Positions 1 to 7,878 of a DNA stretch of 43,948 nucleotides are shown here, piece after piece (the stretch's first letter is position 1; each line of letters opens with the position of its first letter). The stretch covers positions 1 through 43,948 of the forward strand of contig JAFGRL010000076.1 in assembly GCA_016935195.1 (NCBI GenBank), read 5' to 3'. The notes below the pieces were generated by a model. It had not been told where the DNA came from and did not search any database. It saw only the letters and a program-made list of their open reading frames with translations. The DNA is from Sedimentisphaerales bacterium (lineage in GTDB: Bacteria > Planctomycetota > Phycisphaerae > Sedimentisphaerales > Anaerobacaceae). The translations under genes were made by a program, and so were the position numbers.

Positions 1-90
1 CATGGGCCATCCTTTCAATAATGGTTATGAAAAATAGTTTAAGCAACCATTATACGGTTTTCTGGATGGCCTACATATTATCTCGACTGC

Positions 91-120
91 GCACCTTAGG
101 CACAAGCACCTTAGGCACAA
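91..120. repeat. 15-bp perfect tandem duplication
   Basis: The unit GCACCTTAGGCACAA occurs twice back to back (91-105 and 106-120). There is no coding context. It looks like a slippage or duplication product inside the repeat-rich stretch. Confidence 0.85.
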
Positions 121-240
121 GCTCGGGGTGACAGACAGAACCCGCCGAATAAATCGGCGGGCTAACTGTTTCAGAATACCCCGGCCACAGGTGCCGAGGC
201 TAAACAATTCCCCCTGCCCACAGGTGGCAGGGCTAAACAG

Positions 241-319
241 TTGAGATTGCTTCCGCCTTCGTCCCTGTGGGACTACTATGCAGCAAGCTACGGCGTGACA
301 AGTCACTCCTCGCAATGAC
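241..319 (-). repeat. Dispersed palindromic repeat, copy 1
   Basis: Read on the minus strand this begins GTCATTGCGAGGAGT and ends in GAAGCAATCTCAA, the same two blocks that bracket the first half of the copy at 13055-13150. The intervening bases differ. It is an intergenic repeat of the type carrying the ATTGCGAGG and GCAATCTC words, known from many bacterial genomes. Confidence 0.75.
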
Positions 320-359
320 GAAGAGGTTTTATTACAGGTTCTAAAAGAACCAGTCGTAT

Positions 360-1220
360 TTAAGGCACTTCCAATATGCCATCTTCGGCTATTCTATATA
401 TATGCTCGAAACCTCTCGGGTCGGGTCGGCTAAACAGACGCTTTCTCTGCTCTGGAATCAATTGCGTTGGTCTTATCGAATTGAGTCTGAGCTTTGCAAG
501 TTTCAAATTGTCGCCGTCTTTTTTAGCGATGGACCTAATCTTTATTACAGCAGGAACCCAAAAACCGTCAGCTATTCTTTTATACATGCTCATTTGTGCT
601 GTTGCGACAATCCTTCCATCGGCGTCTAAGTACTCAATTTTCCTGACAAGGTAATCGCACCGATATACATACAGTTTCCTGATTGAAGAGCCCTGAGCAT
701 TGTGCTCGGTAAGAACATCGAAAACACCTTCCCTTGAAAGAGACCAGTTTGGAATGTCGGCTTGATGGTTTCTATCTATAACTATGTTAAAAATTTCTAA
801 CAATGTACCAAGGCTGACTCCGGATATGTCTATATCGGCCTGTTCGGCCCATTTGCCCCAGCAGTAAGTGCTTATTTCTTTTAGCCTCACTGAAAACCAG
901 AATTCATCTTCGTTAGCTCCTGCAACGACTGCCTTGGCATCAAAAGCGATATTGCCCTGAGCGTAAAAATTGGCCGGCGGCTGGCCCCACAGCTTGACCG
1001 GAATGTTCTGCTTTACATCTTTGTTGTCTGAGACAAATTGAACAAACAGATGTCCATTAGCCTTGAAAGGGTGCGGGCTTTTGTGTTGTGACAGGGCTTC
1101 CAGCGCTTGTTGAGCTGAAACTTTACCCGGACAGTCTGCATTTAAGCGCTCAGCCTGCTGCATACATCCTGTTAAGCAGAGCCCAATCAATGCGATACAC
1201 ATAACAAAACGTTCTGACAT
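360..1220 (-). CDS. Lipoprotein of unknown function, possible LolA-like fold
   Basis: This 286-residue protein has an N-terminal lipoprotein signal: a short hydrophobic run, then a lipobox ending LTGC with Cys19 as the expected lipidated residue. It should therefore be exported and membrane-anchored. The rest is rich in alternating beta-type sequence, including a W-x-P-x-x-I-K stretch near residues 217-225, as seen in LolA/LolB-like and related DUF lipoproteins; that fold is only a guess. An SD-like GGAG lies 11 nt before the ATG. It is the last of four same-strand genes starting with the GH10-like gene at 3709, each separated by under 80 nt, so an operon is likely. Confidence 0.8.
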   Translation of the reverse strand: MSERFVMCIALIGLCLTGCMQQAERLNADCPGKVSAQQALEALSQHKSPHPFKANGHLFVQFVSDNKDVKQNIPVKLWGQPPANFYAQGNIAFDAKAVVAGANEDEFWFSVRLKEISTYCWGKWAEQADIDISGVSLGTLLEIFNIVIDRNHQADIPNWSLSREGVFDVLTEHNAQGSSIRKLYVYRCDYLVRKIEYLDADGRIVATAQMSMYKRIADGFWVPAVIKIRSIAKKDGDNLKLAKLRLNSIRPTQLIPEQRKRLFSRPDPRGFEHIYRIAEDGILEVP

Positions 1221-1279
1221 AAAAGGAAAAACTCCAATTGTAATCTTTTCTGCTGTCGATGTTCTTGAGTAAAAATGCC

Positions 1280-1771
1280 TTACAGATCTTCCTGAAGTAT
1301 CTGACTTAACTGTGATGATAGCTGCTCGATTTGCTCCTGGCCTAAATGTGGATTGAGAACATCCATAAATTGTTTATCTGAGCCAACTACCCTGAGATGC
1401 CAGATTTCTCTGCTATCCTTAATCAAGGTCGAATCATATTTCAATCGCCTTTTGCGCATCAGAATCAATGCAAGGACAAAGCGGAAATTTACCCTTTCCT
1501 GCTCAGCTTCCTGGGCCAGTCGTTCAAAAAAAGCCATCAGCATTTCGTCATCGACGAATATTTGTTTTTTCCGGTTATGGTCAGCCAGCTTAGTCTTCCA
1601 GTAGCAGAACACCTCCGGTTTTTGCTCGTGCCAGTAATCGGCGCAAAAATCCCGACGCTGGAATCCTTCTTCAGTTTCTACCAGGGCTGCAAAGTATTCT
1701 TCACCGGGATTAATCTTCTTATCTGTCCCGTAGCACTGCCCTAACGGCTTGCTTATTTCCCAGTTATCCAT
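1280..1771 (-). CDS. Conserved-looking hypothetical protein with paired cysteines
   Basis: I do not recognise a named family. The chosen ATG (1771) gives 163 residues starting MDNWEISK; an upstream in-frame TTG would add five residues. The N-terminal third carries a Cys, a G-T-D-K-K-I-N-P-G-E-E-Y-F motif and a second Cys in RRDFCADYW, then a third in EVFCYW. This looks like a small metal-binding or structural module. The remainder is helical and charged, with an Arg/Lys-rich LMRKRRLKY segment that could contact nucleic acid. It lies between the comEA-like and lipoprotein genes on the same strand. Confidence 0.7.
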   Translation of the reverse strand: MDNWEISKPLGQCYGTDKKINPGEEYFAALVETEEGFQRRDFCADYWHEQKPEVFCYWKTKLADHNRKKQIFVDDEMLMAFFERLAQEAEQERVNFRFVLALILMRKRRLKYDSTLIKDSREIWHLRVVGSDKQFMDVLNPHLGQEQIEQLSSQLSQILQEDL

Positions 1772-1819
1772 TTTCTTTACAAGCAAAAATTATTGTCAAG
1801 CTCAAATACCCGATTTCAA

Positions 1820-2215
1820 TTAGTGTTGTTCAAAGCTCAACCATTTTTTTACATTCTGCACGGTTTTGGGGCCGATTCCTTTGACTATTTGTAAATTGTT
1901 ACAGTCTGAAAACGCCACTTTGTCTGCATCAGAGTTTGTAAGATTGTCACGGCAGGTGAGTATTGCCTGGCCTCGGCTGATACCTATGCCGGGCAGTCTT
2001 ATCAAACTGCCAAGAGAAGCACTGTTCGGATTTATTCGGCTTTGCAGGACGACTTTCTGAGACTGAGTTGCACCGCAAAAACTTACAAGCAAAAAAAAAC
2101 AAGCCATTACAGCAGCTATTATTATCGCAATGACAAATGCAAGCAGCTGAATCCTGCTCTGCCGACTGTTACCTGCTGAGCTGAGCCAAATATATTCTGA
2201 CGGATTCTCAATCAT
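1820..2215 (-). CDS. ComEA-type helix-hairpin-helix protein, membrane-anchored
   Basis: The protein has 131 residues. Residues about 22-48 form one strong transmembrane segment. The C-terminal half has the ComEA layout: I-N-P-N-S-A-S at about 73-79, then an HhH motif LIRLPGIGISRGQAI, and a second hairpin KGIGPKTVQNV near the C terminus. Such domains bind double-stranded DNA non-specifically, and in competent bacteria ComEA acts as the DNA receptor at the membrane. Competence is not proven here because no other com gene is visible; many bacteria carry ComEA-like HhH proteins of unknown role. It sits 21 nt downstream of the GH10-like gene. Confidence 0.85.
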   Translation of the reverse strand: MIENPSEYIWLSSAGNSRQSRIQLLAFVIAIIIAAVMACFFLLVSFCGATQSQKVVLQSRINPNSASLGSLIRLPGIGISRGQAILTCRDNLTNSDADKVAFSDCNNLQIVKGIGPKTVQNVKKWLSFEQH

Positions 2216-2236
2216 AAGTTTCGAAGAAAATTGTCG

Positions 2237-3709
2237 TTATCTGCCAAAAATATTGCTGCGCATCTTCTTGAGCTGCTGAAAAGAGCTTTTCGGCTCGAAT
2301 TTGGTGTTTAATAGGCCGGTTGCAGCCATTTGGCCTTTTTGGTGGTCCACGAGACTGCCATAAGTTACTGCCTCAACGAAAGGCTTACTGAGTGCTATCT
2401 TATAGAACTGCTCAATCCAGCGTGCCTGCCTGGTTTGGTCCCATTGAAAGAAGGAGCCTTCTTCAAGGCCGTCTTCAGTTGATTTTGATACAGCACCAGG
2501 TACTTCAACCTCAGTTATATACAAAGGCTTGCCAACGATACCGAAAAAATCCAGTACTGATGATATCTGCATCATATCTCTGATATGCACGTTTTTGTTG
2601 TCTTTGCTGAAATGGACCTGCAGACCAAATGCATCAAAGTTAATCCCTCCCTGGGTAACCATATCAAGATATACCAACGGTGGTATGGTATGTGGTGTTT
2701 CGGAATAATATTCACCCCAGGGATTGCTGATTTCAATAACCTTAATCGCTCTGCTGCCGGCCTGCTTTACAGCCATACTCACAGCGCGGGTCAGCTCCAA
2801 AATCTGCTCAAAGCCGAAACCAAAGTGATTGAACGCATTCAAACCGCCTAACACACTCCAAACGCCGACAGCCTGCGAGTATCGCGCAACAAGCGTGGCG
2901 GTAAATTGATATGCGGCCTCAAGAATTTGCTCAAAGGACACTTTGCTTTTAAACAGCCACGTCGGGAGATATTGTTTTGAGAAACAAAGCACAGGCCCAG
3001 CGCAAATGGCCAATCTTTTTTTGCCGAATAGTTCAATACATGCGTCAAGCTGTGTAAAGTCATATCCACCCCTGACAGATTCTACCTGCGCCCAATTCAC
3101 GGGTACAGTTATTGAGCCGAACAATTCAAGCACTCTGTCAACATAATCGCTGTTATTGATTCTCTTTGGATCAACCTTGCATCCGAAGCAGCCTCGCCCA
3201 AAGCCGTGTTTTCGGCGTCTGACCTCATAGAGCAATTCCGCCTGCTTTACAGCCAACATATCAGAACAGGCCATTGCTTTTTCGAGCGCTTCATCGGCCA
3301 GCTTAGAAGCCTGCTCGGGGTCATTAAGGTTATGGATAGATTTAATAAACATCTCTCGAGCGCTCCTGGAACACTCTTTGAAGGGCTCTACATCACCAAA
3401 GAACGACCAGTCTTCTCGTTTGTTGACAATCTGCATCAGTTTCGCCCGGGCCAGCTCAACATTTAATGTGTACGGTCGGCTTCTCTCAGGCAGACACGTT
3501 GTCGGCAGCACAATATCGCCAAAACCATCGACAGACCATAGTAATGTTAAACCTGCCGTCTCAAGATTGGGCTTGCTGCATTCGATAAAACCGTTCTTGA
3601 ACTTAATTTGGGCCTTGCGGATTGCGATACCGTCAGCTCCAAACAAATAAGCCCCCTTAAGAGGGAATCTGCTTAAAGCCTTGCCATCTCTGAACACTTG
3701 AAATTTCAC
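2237..3709 (-). CDS. GH10 (endo-xylanase) family-like protein, probable acid/base loss
   Basis: The protein has 490 residues with a GTG start and a good SD (AGGTGA, 7 nt). Residues 1-180 are a non-catalytic N-terminal region. From about 195 the GH10 barrel is clear: F-x-x-I-T-x-x-x-N-W (equivalent of the NxxKW motif), an LPTWLF block in place of the usual W-H-S-Q-x-P-x-W, GLQVHF (usual GLQMHL) and PLYITEVEV (usual ITELDV), with Glu400 as the nucleophile. The acid/base strand, normally W-D-V-V-N-E, reads W-S-V-L-G-G, so the catalytic acid/base Glu appears to be Gly289. No signal peptide is evident. The family acts on xylan-type beta-1,4 chains; here binding or an altered reaction is possible. 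It is the first gene of a four-gene operon. Confidence 0.85.
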   Translation of the reverse strand: MKFQVFRDGKALSRFPLKGAYLFGADGIAIRKAQIKFKNGFIECSKPNLETAGLTLLWSVDGFGDIVLPTTCLPERSRPYTLNVELARAKLMQIVNKREDWSFFGDVEPFKECSRSAREMFIKSIHNLNDPEQASKLADEALEKAMACSDMLAVKQAELLYEVRRRKHGFGRGCFGCKVDPKRINNSDYVDRVLELFGSITVPVNWAQVESVRGGYDFTQLDACIELFGKKRLAICAGPVLCFSKQYLPTWLFKSKVSFEQILEAAYQFTATLVARYSQAVGVWSVLGGLNAFNHFGFGFEQILELTRAVSMAVKQAGSRAIKVIEISNPWGEYYSETPHTIPPLVYLDMVTQGGINFDAFGLQVHFSKDNKNVHIRDMMQISSVLDFFGIVGKPLYITEVEVPGAVSKSTEDGLEEGSFFQWDQTRQARWIEQFYKIALSKPFVEAVTYGSLVDHQKGQMAATGLLNTKFEPKSSFQQLKKMRSNIFGR

Positions 3710-3801
3710 AATAGATTCACCTGCTTACCATAACTTATAATTTTTGACTTCACTGCTTTAATCGGATTCTGCTCAGAAAAAAGTTGCCTCTTTTGGCGGC
3801 T

Positions 3802-3829
3802 ATTATAGCAGTTGAAACATCAAATACAA
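3802..3829 (-). promoter_or_regulatory. Sigma70-type promoter for the GH10-like operon
   Basis: On the minus strand TTGTAT and TATAAT are separated by 16 bp. Transcription would start near 3795, about 85 nt before the GTG start at 3709. Four same-strand genes follow. Confidence 0.6.
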
Positions 3830-3909
3830 CGGAAAGTTAAACTGATTTGAGGACTGTGATGCTGGTATCAATGATGTAAATATCTGAATTGAAAAAAATT
3901 TAAAGTTCA

Positions 3910-4473
3910 CTAATTGGGGGTTTGGGCACTGAAATGTTTTACCTGCAGTTCGTAAAGACGGCTGTTCTTTTCAATAAGGTTGGTTATCAAGCCGACCTGA
4001 TTTAGCAAAATTTCAATCAGTTCGATATTTATCAACGTTGATTCCGGGCTATATTCCGGCAGGAAAATTACCACATAGCCACAATCCGTACCCTCTGTGC
4101 GAAGCTGTGATGCCACGATGCTGCAATCATCAGCCTGGCTTACAACAGGCTCGGCCCCATCGTCGATTTTGCTGCACATCTGACTAAGAACTTCCTGGCA
4201 GATGTCCAGCTCGGCAAATCGCTCAGAGTCGCTTGGCCAGAAGTGGCCATCTTTTGAGATTATCAGCATAACAGGGCCGGCCTCGGGCAAAAGTTCAAAA
4301 ACCTGACGAGCCACCTGGTCAGTCAGTACAAAGTCCGGGGGAAATATCGAGCCCAAATCATTCATCTGTTCGGCCTGCATTAAGAGCTTGGCAATATTAC
4401 CATTAGGAGAATATTCGGTATAAACAGGTGCCAACTTTACTATCTGCTGCGTATTTGTGATAATATTCGCCAA
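3910..4473 (-). CDS. Hypothetical protein downstream of clpC
   Basis: The frame encodes 187 residues with a TTG start and no strong SD, so the start is uncertain. I do not recognise the family. The alternating hydrophobic pattern (PVMLIISKDGHFWP, then CGYVVIFLPEYSP) followed by a helix (LIEILLNQVGLITNLIEKNSRLYEL) resembles a small GAF-like sensory fold, but this is inference only. There is no signal peptide or membrane segment, so it is probably cytoplasmic. It starts 50 nt after the clpC stop on the same strand and is likely co-transcribed with clpC. Confidence 0.65.
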   Translation of the reverse strand: MANIITNTQQIVKLAPVYTEYSPNGNIAKLLMQAEQMNDLGSIFPPDFVLTDQVARQVFELLPEAGPVMLIISKDGHFWPSDSERFAELDICQEVLSQMCSKIDDGAEPVVSQADDCSIVASQLRTEGTDCGYVVIFLPEYSPESTLINIELIEILLNQVGLITNLIEKNSRLYELQVKHFSAQTPN

Positions 4474-4523
4474 CTTCTGGTTTGCCGGGCAGATTCAGCA
4501 ATAGCTCAAAATTCTGGTGCTGA

Positions 4524-7016
4524 TTATGTTACGGGTTGTTTGCTTTTGCTCGGTTTGGTTGTCTTAATCCCTTTGAGCTTTAAATGCTCCTCGTCCTGGA
4601 CGCTGATTTCAATAGTGTCTTTGCCTTTGAATTCGCCTTTTAGCATGGCTTCCGAGAGCGGGTCTTCTATGTAATGTTCAATAGCTCTGCGAAGGGGCCT
4701 GGCGCCAAACTCCGGATTGTAGCCTTTGTCAATGAGAAATTCCTTGGCCTGGTCGGTCAGCTTCAGTTCCAGGCCGTGCTCGCTGAGCCGTTTGAAAACC
4801 TTGGCAAGCTCGTAGTCAACTATCGTCTGAAGGTCCTCGCGGGTCAAGGACTTAAAGACTATCGTGTCGTCGATGCGGTTTAGGAACTCGGGCCTGAAGT
4901 GATGTTCCACCTCCTTGCTGAGCATTTCCTTCATTCTCTCGTAGTTTGCTTCGGCGGTTTTTTTGCCGAAACCGAAGCCGGACTGATTTTTAATAAGATC
5001 GGCGCCGATATTGCTGGTCATAATGAGGACAACGTTTTTGAAGTCCACATTCCTTCCGAAGCTGTCAGTCAACCGGCCTTCTTCCATAATTTGAAGCAGA
5101 ATGTTGTATACGTCAGGGTGTGCCTTTTCTATTTCATCCAGCAGCAGCACGGCATAAGGTCTGCGTCTGATTCTTTCGGTGAGCTGGCCTCCTTCTTCGT
5201 AGCCGACATAACCCGGAGGGGCACCGACCAGACGGCTCACATTATGTTTTTCCATAAATTCACTCATATCGAGCTGGATAAGTGCGTTTTCATTGCCGAA
5301 CATAAACTCCGCTAAGGCTCGTGCAAGCAGCGTTTTTCCTACGCCGCTTGGGCCGAGGAATATAAAGCAGCCCATAGGGCGGTTTGGGTCTTTCATTCCG
5401 CTTCTGCTGCGCCGTACCGCCTTGGCTACGGTGGTTATGGCTTCGTCCTGAGAGACAACGCGCTTGTGCAGTTCCACTTCGAGCTCGAGAAGCCTTTGAG
5501 CCTCTTTTTTCTCTAACCTGGTCAATGGCACGCCGGTCATATTGCTTACGACCTCGGCAATAACTTCTGTGTCAACGACGCCTGCTGTTTCTTTGTGCTT
5601 TTCGTACCATTCTTTTTGGAGTTTGGTTTTTTCGTCCAGAAGCTGTTGGGTCTGGTCCCTTAACGATGCTGCACGCTCATAATCGGCGTCTCTTACGGCA
5701 CCGTCTTTTTCACCCTGAAGCTTCTCAATCTTTTCCTCAATCTCAGCCAGGTCCGGCGGCATCGCCATATTCTTTAGGCGAATCCTTGCCCCAGCTTCAT
5801 CAATAACGTCTATCGCTTTGTCAGGCAGGCACCTTCCGGTAATGTATCGAGTCGACAGTTCGACTGCCTGATAGAGGGCTTCGTCTGTGAATTTTACTTT
5901 GTGGTGGGTTTCATAACGGTCCTGCAGGCCCCTGAGTATGTCGAGGGTCTCATCTTTTGAGGGAGGCTCAACAATTATGGTCTGGAAACGCCTCTCGAGT
6001 GCTCCATCTTTCTCGATATGCTTTCTGTACTCATCGAGTGTGGTGGCACCGATACACTGTACCTCACCTCTGGCAAGGGCAGGCTTTAGGACGTTAGATG
6101 CGTCGATGGCACCTTCGGCTCCACCGGCCCCCACAAGAGTATGGAGCTCATCCACAAATAAAACAACATTTTTGGCCCTTCTGACCTCGTTTATAACCGC
6201 CTTTATTCGCTCTTCAAACTGGCCACGATATTTCGTGCCGGCCACCATCATCGCCAAATCAAGAACGACCATTCGTTTGCCTTTAAGTATCTCAGGCACT
6301 TGCTTATTGACTATTTGCTGGCTGAGACCTTCAACGATGGCGGTTTTGCCTACACCTGCTTCACCTAAAAGAACGGGATTGTTCTTGGTGCGTCTGCAAA
6401 GTATCTGTATAAGCCGCTCTATTTCGTTGTGCCTGCCGATTACCGGGTCCAGCTCGTCATCGGCTGCTAATTGAGTAAGATCTCTTCCGAAGCTATCCAA
6501 TGCAGGAGTTTTACTCTTTGATTTTTTGCCGACTGCAGGATCAAATTTCATGCCCAGCCCGGCGGCACTGCCCTCTACACCGGCACCAAGCAGGTTTAGT
6601 ACCTCCTGACGAACATCCTCAAGCTTCAGACCCAGATTCATCAGAACCTGGGCTGCTATGCCTTCGGTTTCTCTGAGCAGCCCGAGCAGTATATGCTCGG
6701 TGCCGACATAATTGTGATTTAAGGAACGAGCCTCTTCAATTGCGTATTCGATTACTTTTTTGGAGCGTGGTGTTTGGGGAAGTTTACCCATAGTCACCAT
6801 ATCCGGGCCGCTTTTGACAAGTTTTTCAATTTCAAGGCGCAGCTTCTTTATGTCTACATCCAGGTTTTTCAAAACTGTTGCACCAACTCCGCTGCCTTCC
6901 TTAACTAATCCGAGGAGAATGTGCTCGGTTCCTATGTATTCGTGGTTAAACCGCTGCGCTTCCTGGTTGGCCAGTGCCATAACCTTGCGTGCCCGGTCTG
7001 TAAAACGCTCAAACAT
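4524..7016 (-). CDS. clpC: ATP-dependent Clp protease ATP-binding subunit ClpC
   Basis: This is a full-length Hsp100 unfoldase of 830 residues, which in the family feeds unfolded substrates to ClpP. Domains in order: two Clp N repeats (about 1-145), AAA+ D1 with Walker A GEAGVGKT (218-225) and Walker B VVLFVDE (284-290), a UVR-type coiled segment (about 425-465) typical of ClpC rather than ClpA, and AAA+ D2 with GPSGVGKT (555-562) and LLLDE. The C-terminal Clp-D2-small domain ends in a Lys/Ser-rich tail. The ATG at 7016 follows GAGGTGA. A strong promoter lies about 145 nt upstream. No mcsA, mcsB or ctsR homologue is next to it, unlike in Firmicutes. Confidence 0.98.
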   Translation of the reverse strand: MFERFTDRARKVMALANQEAQRFNHEYIGTEHILLGLVKEGSGVGATVLKNLDVDIKKLRLEIEKLVKSGPDMVTMGKLPQTPRSKKVIEYAIEEARSLNHNYVGTEHILLGLLRETEGIAAQVLMNLGLKLEDVRQEVLNLLGAGVEGSAAGLGMKFDPAVGKKSKSKTPALDSFGRDLTQLAADDELDPVIGRHNEIERLIQILCRRTKNNPVLLGEAGVGKTAIVEGLSQQIVNKQVPEILKGKRMVVLDLAMMVAGTKYRGQFEERIKAVINEVRRAKNVVLFVDELHTLVGAGGAEGAIDASNVLKPALARGEVQCIGATTLDEYRKHIEKDGALERRFQTIIVEPPSKDETLDILRGLQDRYETHHKVKFTDEALYQAVELSTRYITGRCLPDKAIDVIDEAGARIRLKNMAMPPDLAEIEEKIEKLQGEKDGAVRDADYERAASLRDQTQQLLDEKTKLQKEWYEKHKETAGVVDTEVIAEVVSNMTGVPLTRLEKKEAQRLLELEVELHKRVVSQDEAITTVAKAVRRSRSGMKDPNRPMGCFIFLGPSGVGKTLLARALAEFMFGNENALIQLDMSEFMEKHNVSRLVGAPPGYVGYEEGGQLTERIRRRPYAVLLLDEIEKAHPDVYNILLQIMEEGRLTDSFGRNVDFKNVVLIMTSNIGADLIKNQSGFGFGKKTAEANYERMKEMLSKEVEHHFRPEFLNRIDDTIVFKSLTREDLQTIVDYELAKVFKRLSEHGLELKLTDQAKEFLIDKGYNPEFGARPLRRAIEHYIEDPLSEAMLKGEFKGKDTIEISVQDEEHLKLKGIKTTKPSKSKQPVT

Positions 7017-7408
7017 CTGTCACCTCAAAAACTGTCAAATCCGCATTTCACTGAAACTAAACATACTCAGAGAGCATACAACTGCTGTTTTTTCCCAAGC
7101 TGTAAACCTTCTTGCTGGATAATAATTTTGCTCCAAAAAAGTTATGGTCTTTTTTCTGATTTTACCGCATTGGCAGGCCATCTGTCAAGCCGCCACAATG
7201 GGCACATTTTTTAGTTATGTAAAAAGGCTTCTAATTTTTATATGTACTCATTCGATTAATGTTCGGCTATTTATATAAGGTTTTTCGCTCAAATTATCTT
7301 ATCGGCCAAATTCACGGCTGACTTTCCCGATACTAACGAAAGCTATCTATTTGAATGTCCGAAAAACAGCAGCTTACAAGAGCAATGCTTGCCGAAAGGA
7401 TGAAGTGG
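7017..7408. other. Intergenic region upstream of clpC
   Basis: These 392 bases separate the rsfS stop (7409) from the clpC start (7016). Apart from the minus-strand promoter at 7159-7188 I see no gene, tRNA or strong hairpin. The leader between promoter and clpC is about 135 nt long and AT-rich. No CIRCE-type or CtsR-type operator was recognised. Confidence 0.6.
7159..7188 (-). promoter_or_regulatory. Sigma70-type promoter for clpC
   Basis: On the minus strand there is a perfect -35 TTGACA, an 18-bp spacer and TAAAAT as -10. The predicted start near 7152 leaves a leader of roughly 135 nt before clpC. Confidence 0.65.
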
Positions 7409-7777
7409 TTATGTGGTTTTTTCCCATTTTATTTTCTCGGCGTCGCCCCAAAGCAGTTCAAGGTCGTAATAGTCACGATACTGGCTGTCAAAGATATGGA
7501 CTATAACATCGACATAGTCTAATAAAATCCAGCGTGCCTGGTCATAACCGGCCCTGCCAAAAAGCTGAATTTCGGTTTTTTTTGCGGCATCGTTGATTTC
7601 ATCGGCGATGGTCCGCATTTGCCTGTCGCTTGTGCCGGTGGCAATTATGAAGTAGTCTGTAACCGGCGATTTCCCTCTTAAATCGAGGATGATAATATCT
7701 GTGCAATGCCGCTCATCTGCCAGTTTTGCGGCCTTTAGAGCGAACTGTTTTGTCTTATCACTGCCTCTTTTGGCCAA
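7409..7777 (-). CDS. rsfS: Ribosome silencing factor RsfS
   Basis: RsfS (RsfA/Iojap family) binds ribosomal protein uL14 on the 50S subunit and blocks subunit joining under nutrient limitation. The family core is clear: D-I-I-I-L-D-L-R, V-T-D-Y-F-I-I-A-T-G-T-S-x-R-Q, G-Y-D-Q-A-R-W-I-L-L-D-Y-x-D-V-I-V-H-I-F and a final R-D-Y-Y-D-L-E-L-L-W-G-D-A. I place the start at the TTG at 7777, giving 122 residues, because AAGGGAG lies 5 nt before it. The upstream ATG (7861) would add a 28-residue hydrophobic extension not expected in this cytoplasmic family. It lies about 100 nt after hppA on the same strand. Confidence 0.93.
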   Translation of the reverse strand: MAKRGSDKTKQFALKAAKLADERHCTDIIILDLRGKSPVTDYFIIATGTSDRQMRTIADEINDAAKKTEIQLFGRAGYDQARWILLDYVDVIVHIFDSQYRDYYDLELLWGDAEKIKWEKTT

Positions 7778-7878
7778 ATTATCTCCCTTAGCTGCGCTTG
7801 AAAAAACAATGTGGCAATTCTGCCACCCCAATAGAGTAACAATAAGCCAAATCGAAGTCAACCGTCTGTGCCGTGGCT

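Larger units (their letters stand above)
1..359. other. Non-coding, repeat-rich stretch
   Basis: I see no convincing gene here. A minus-strand open frame spans most of it, but its translation is low-complexity Cys/Arg-rich and it lies over repeats. The stretch holds a 15-bp perfect tandem duplication at 91-120, two imperfect copies of a CCACAGGTGSCRRGGCTAAACA-type unit near 185-240, and one copy of the window's dispersed repeat at 241-319. It lies downstream of the minus-strand lipoprotein gene that ends at 360. Confidence 0.6.

Noticed and set aside
25-315. Minus-strand 96-residue open frame at the left end
   Set aside because: It overlies repeats and has low-complexity Cys/Arg-rich sequence without an SD or family similarity.
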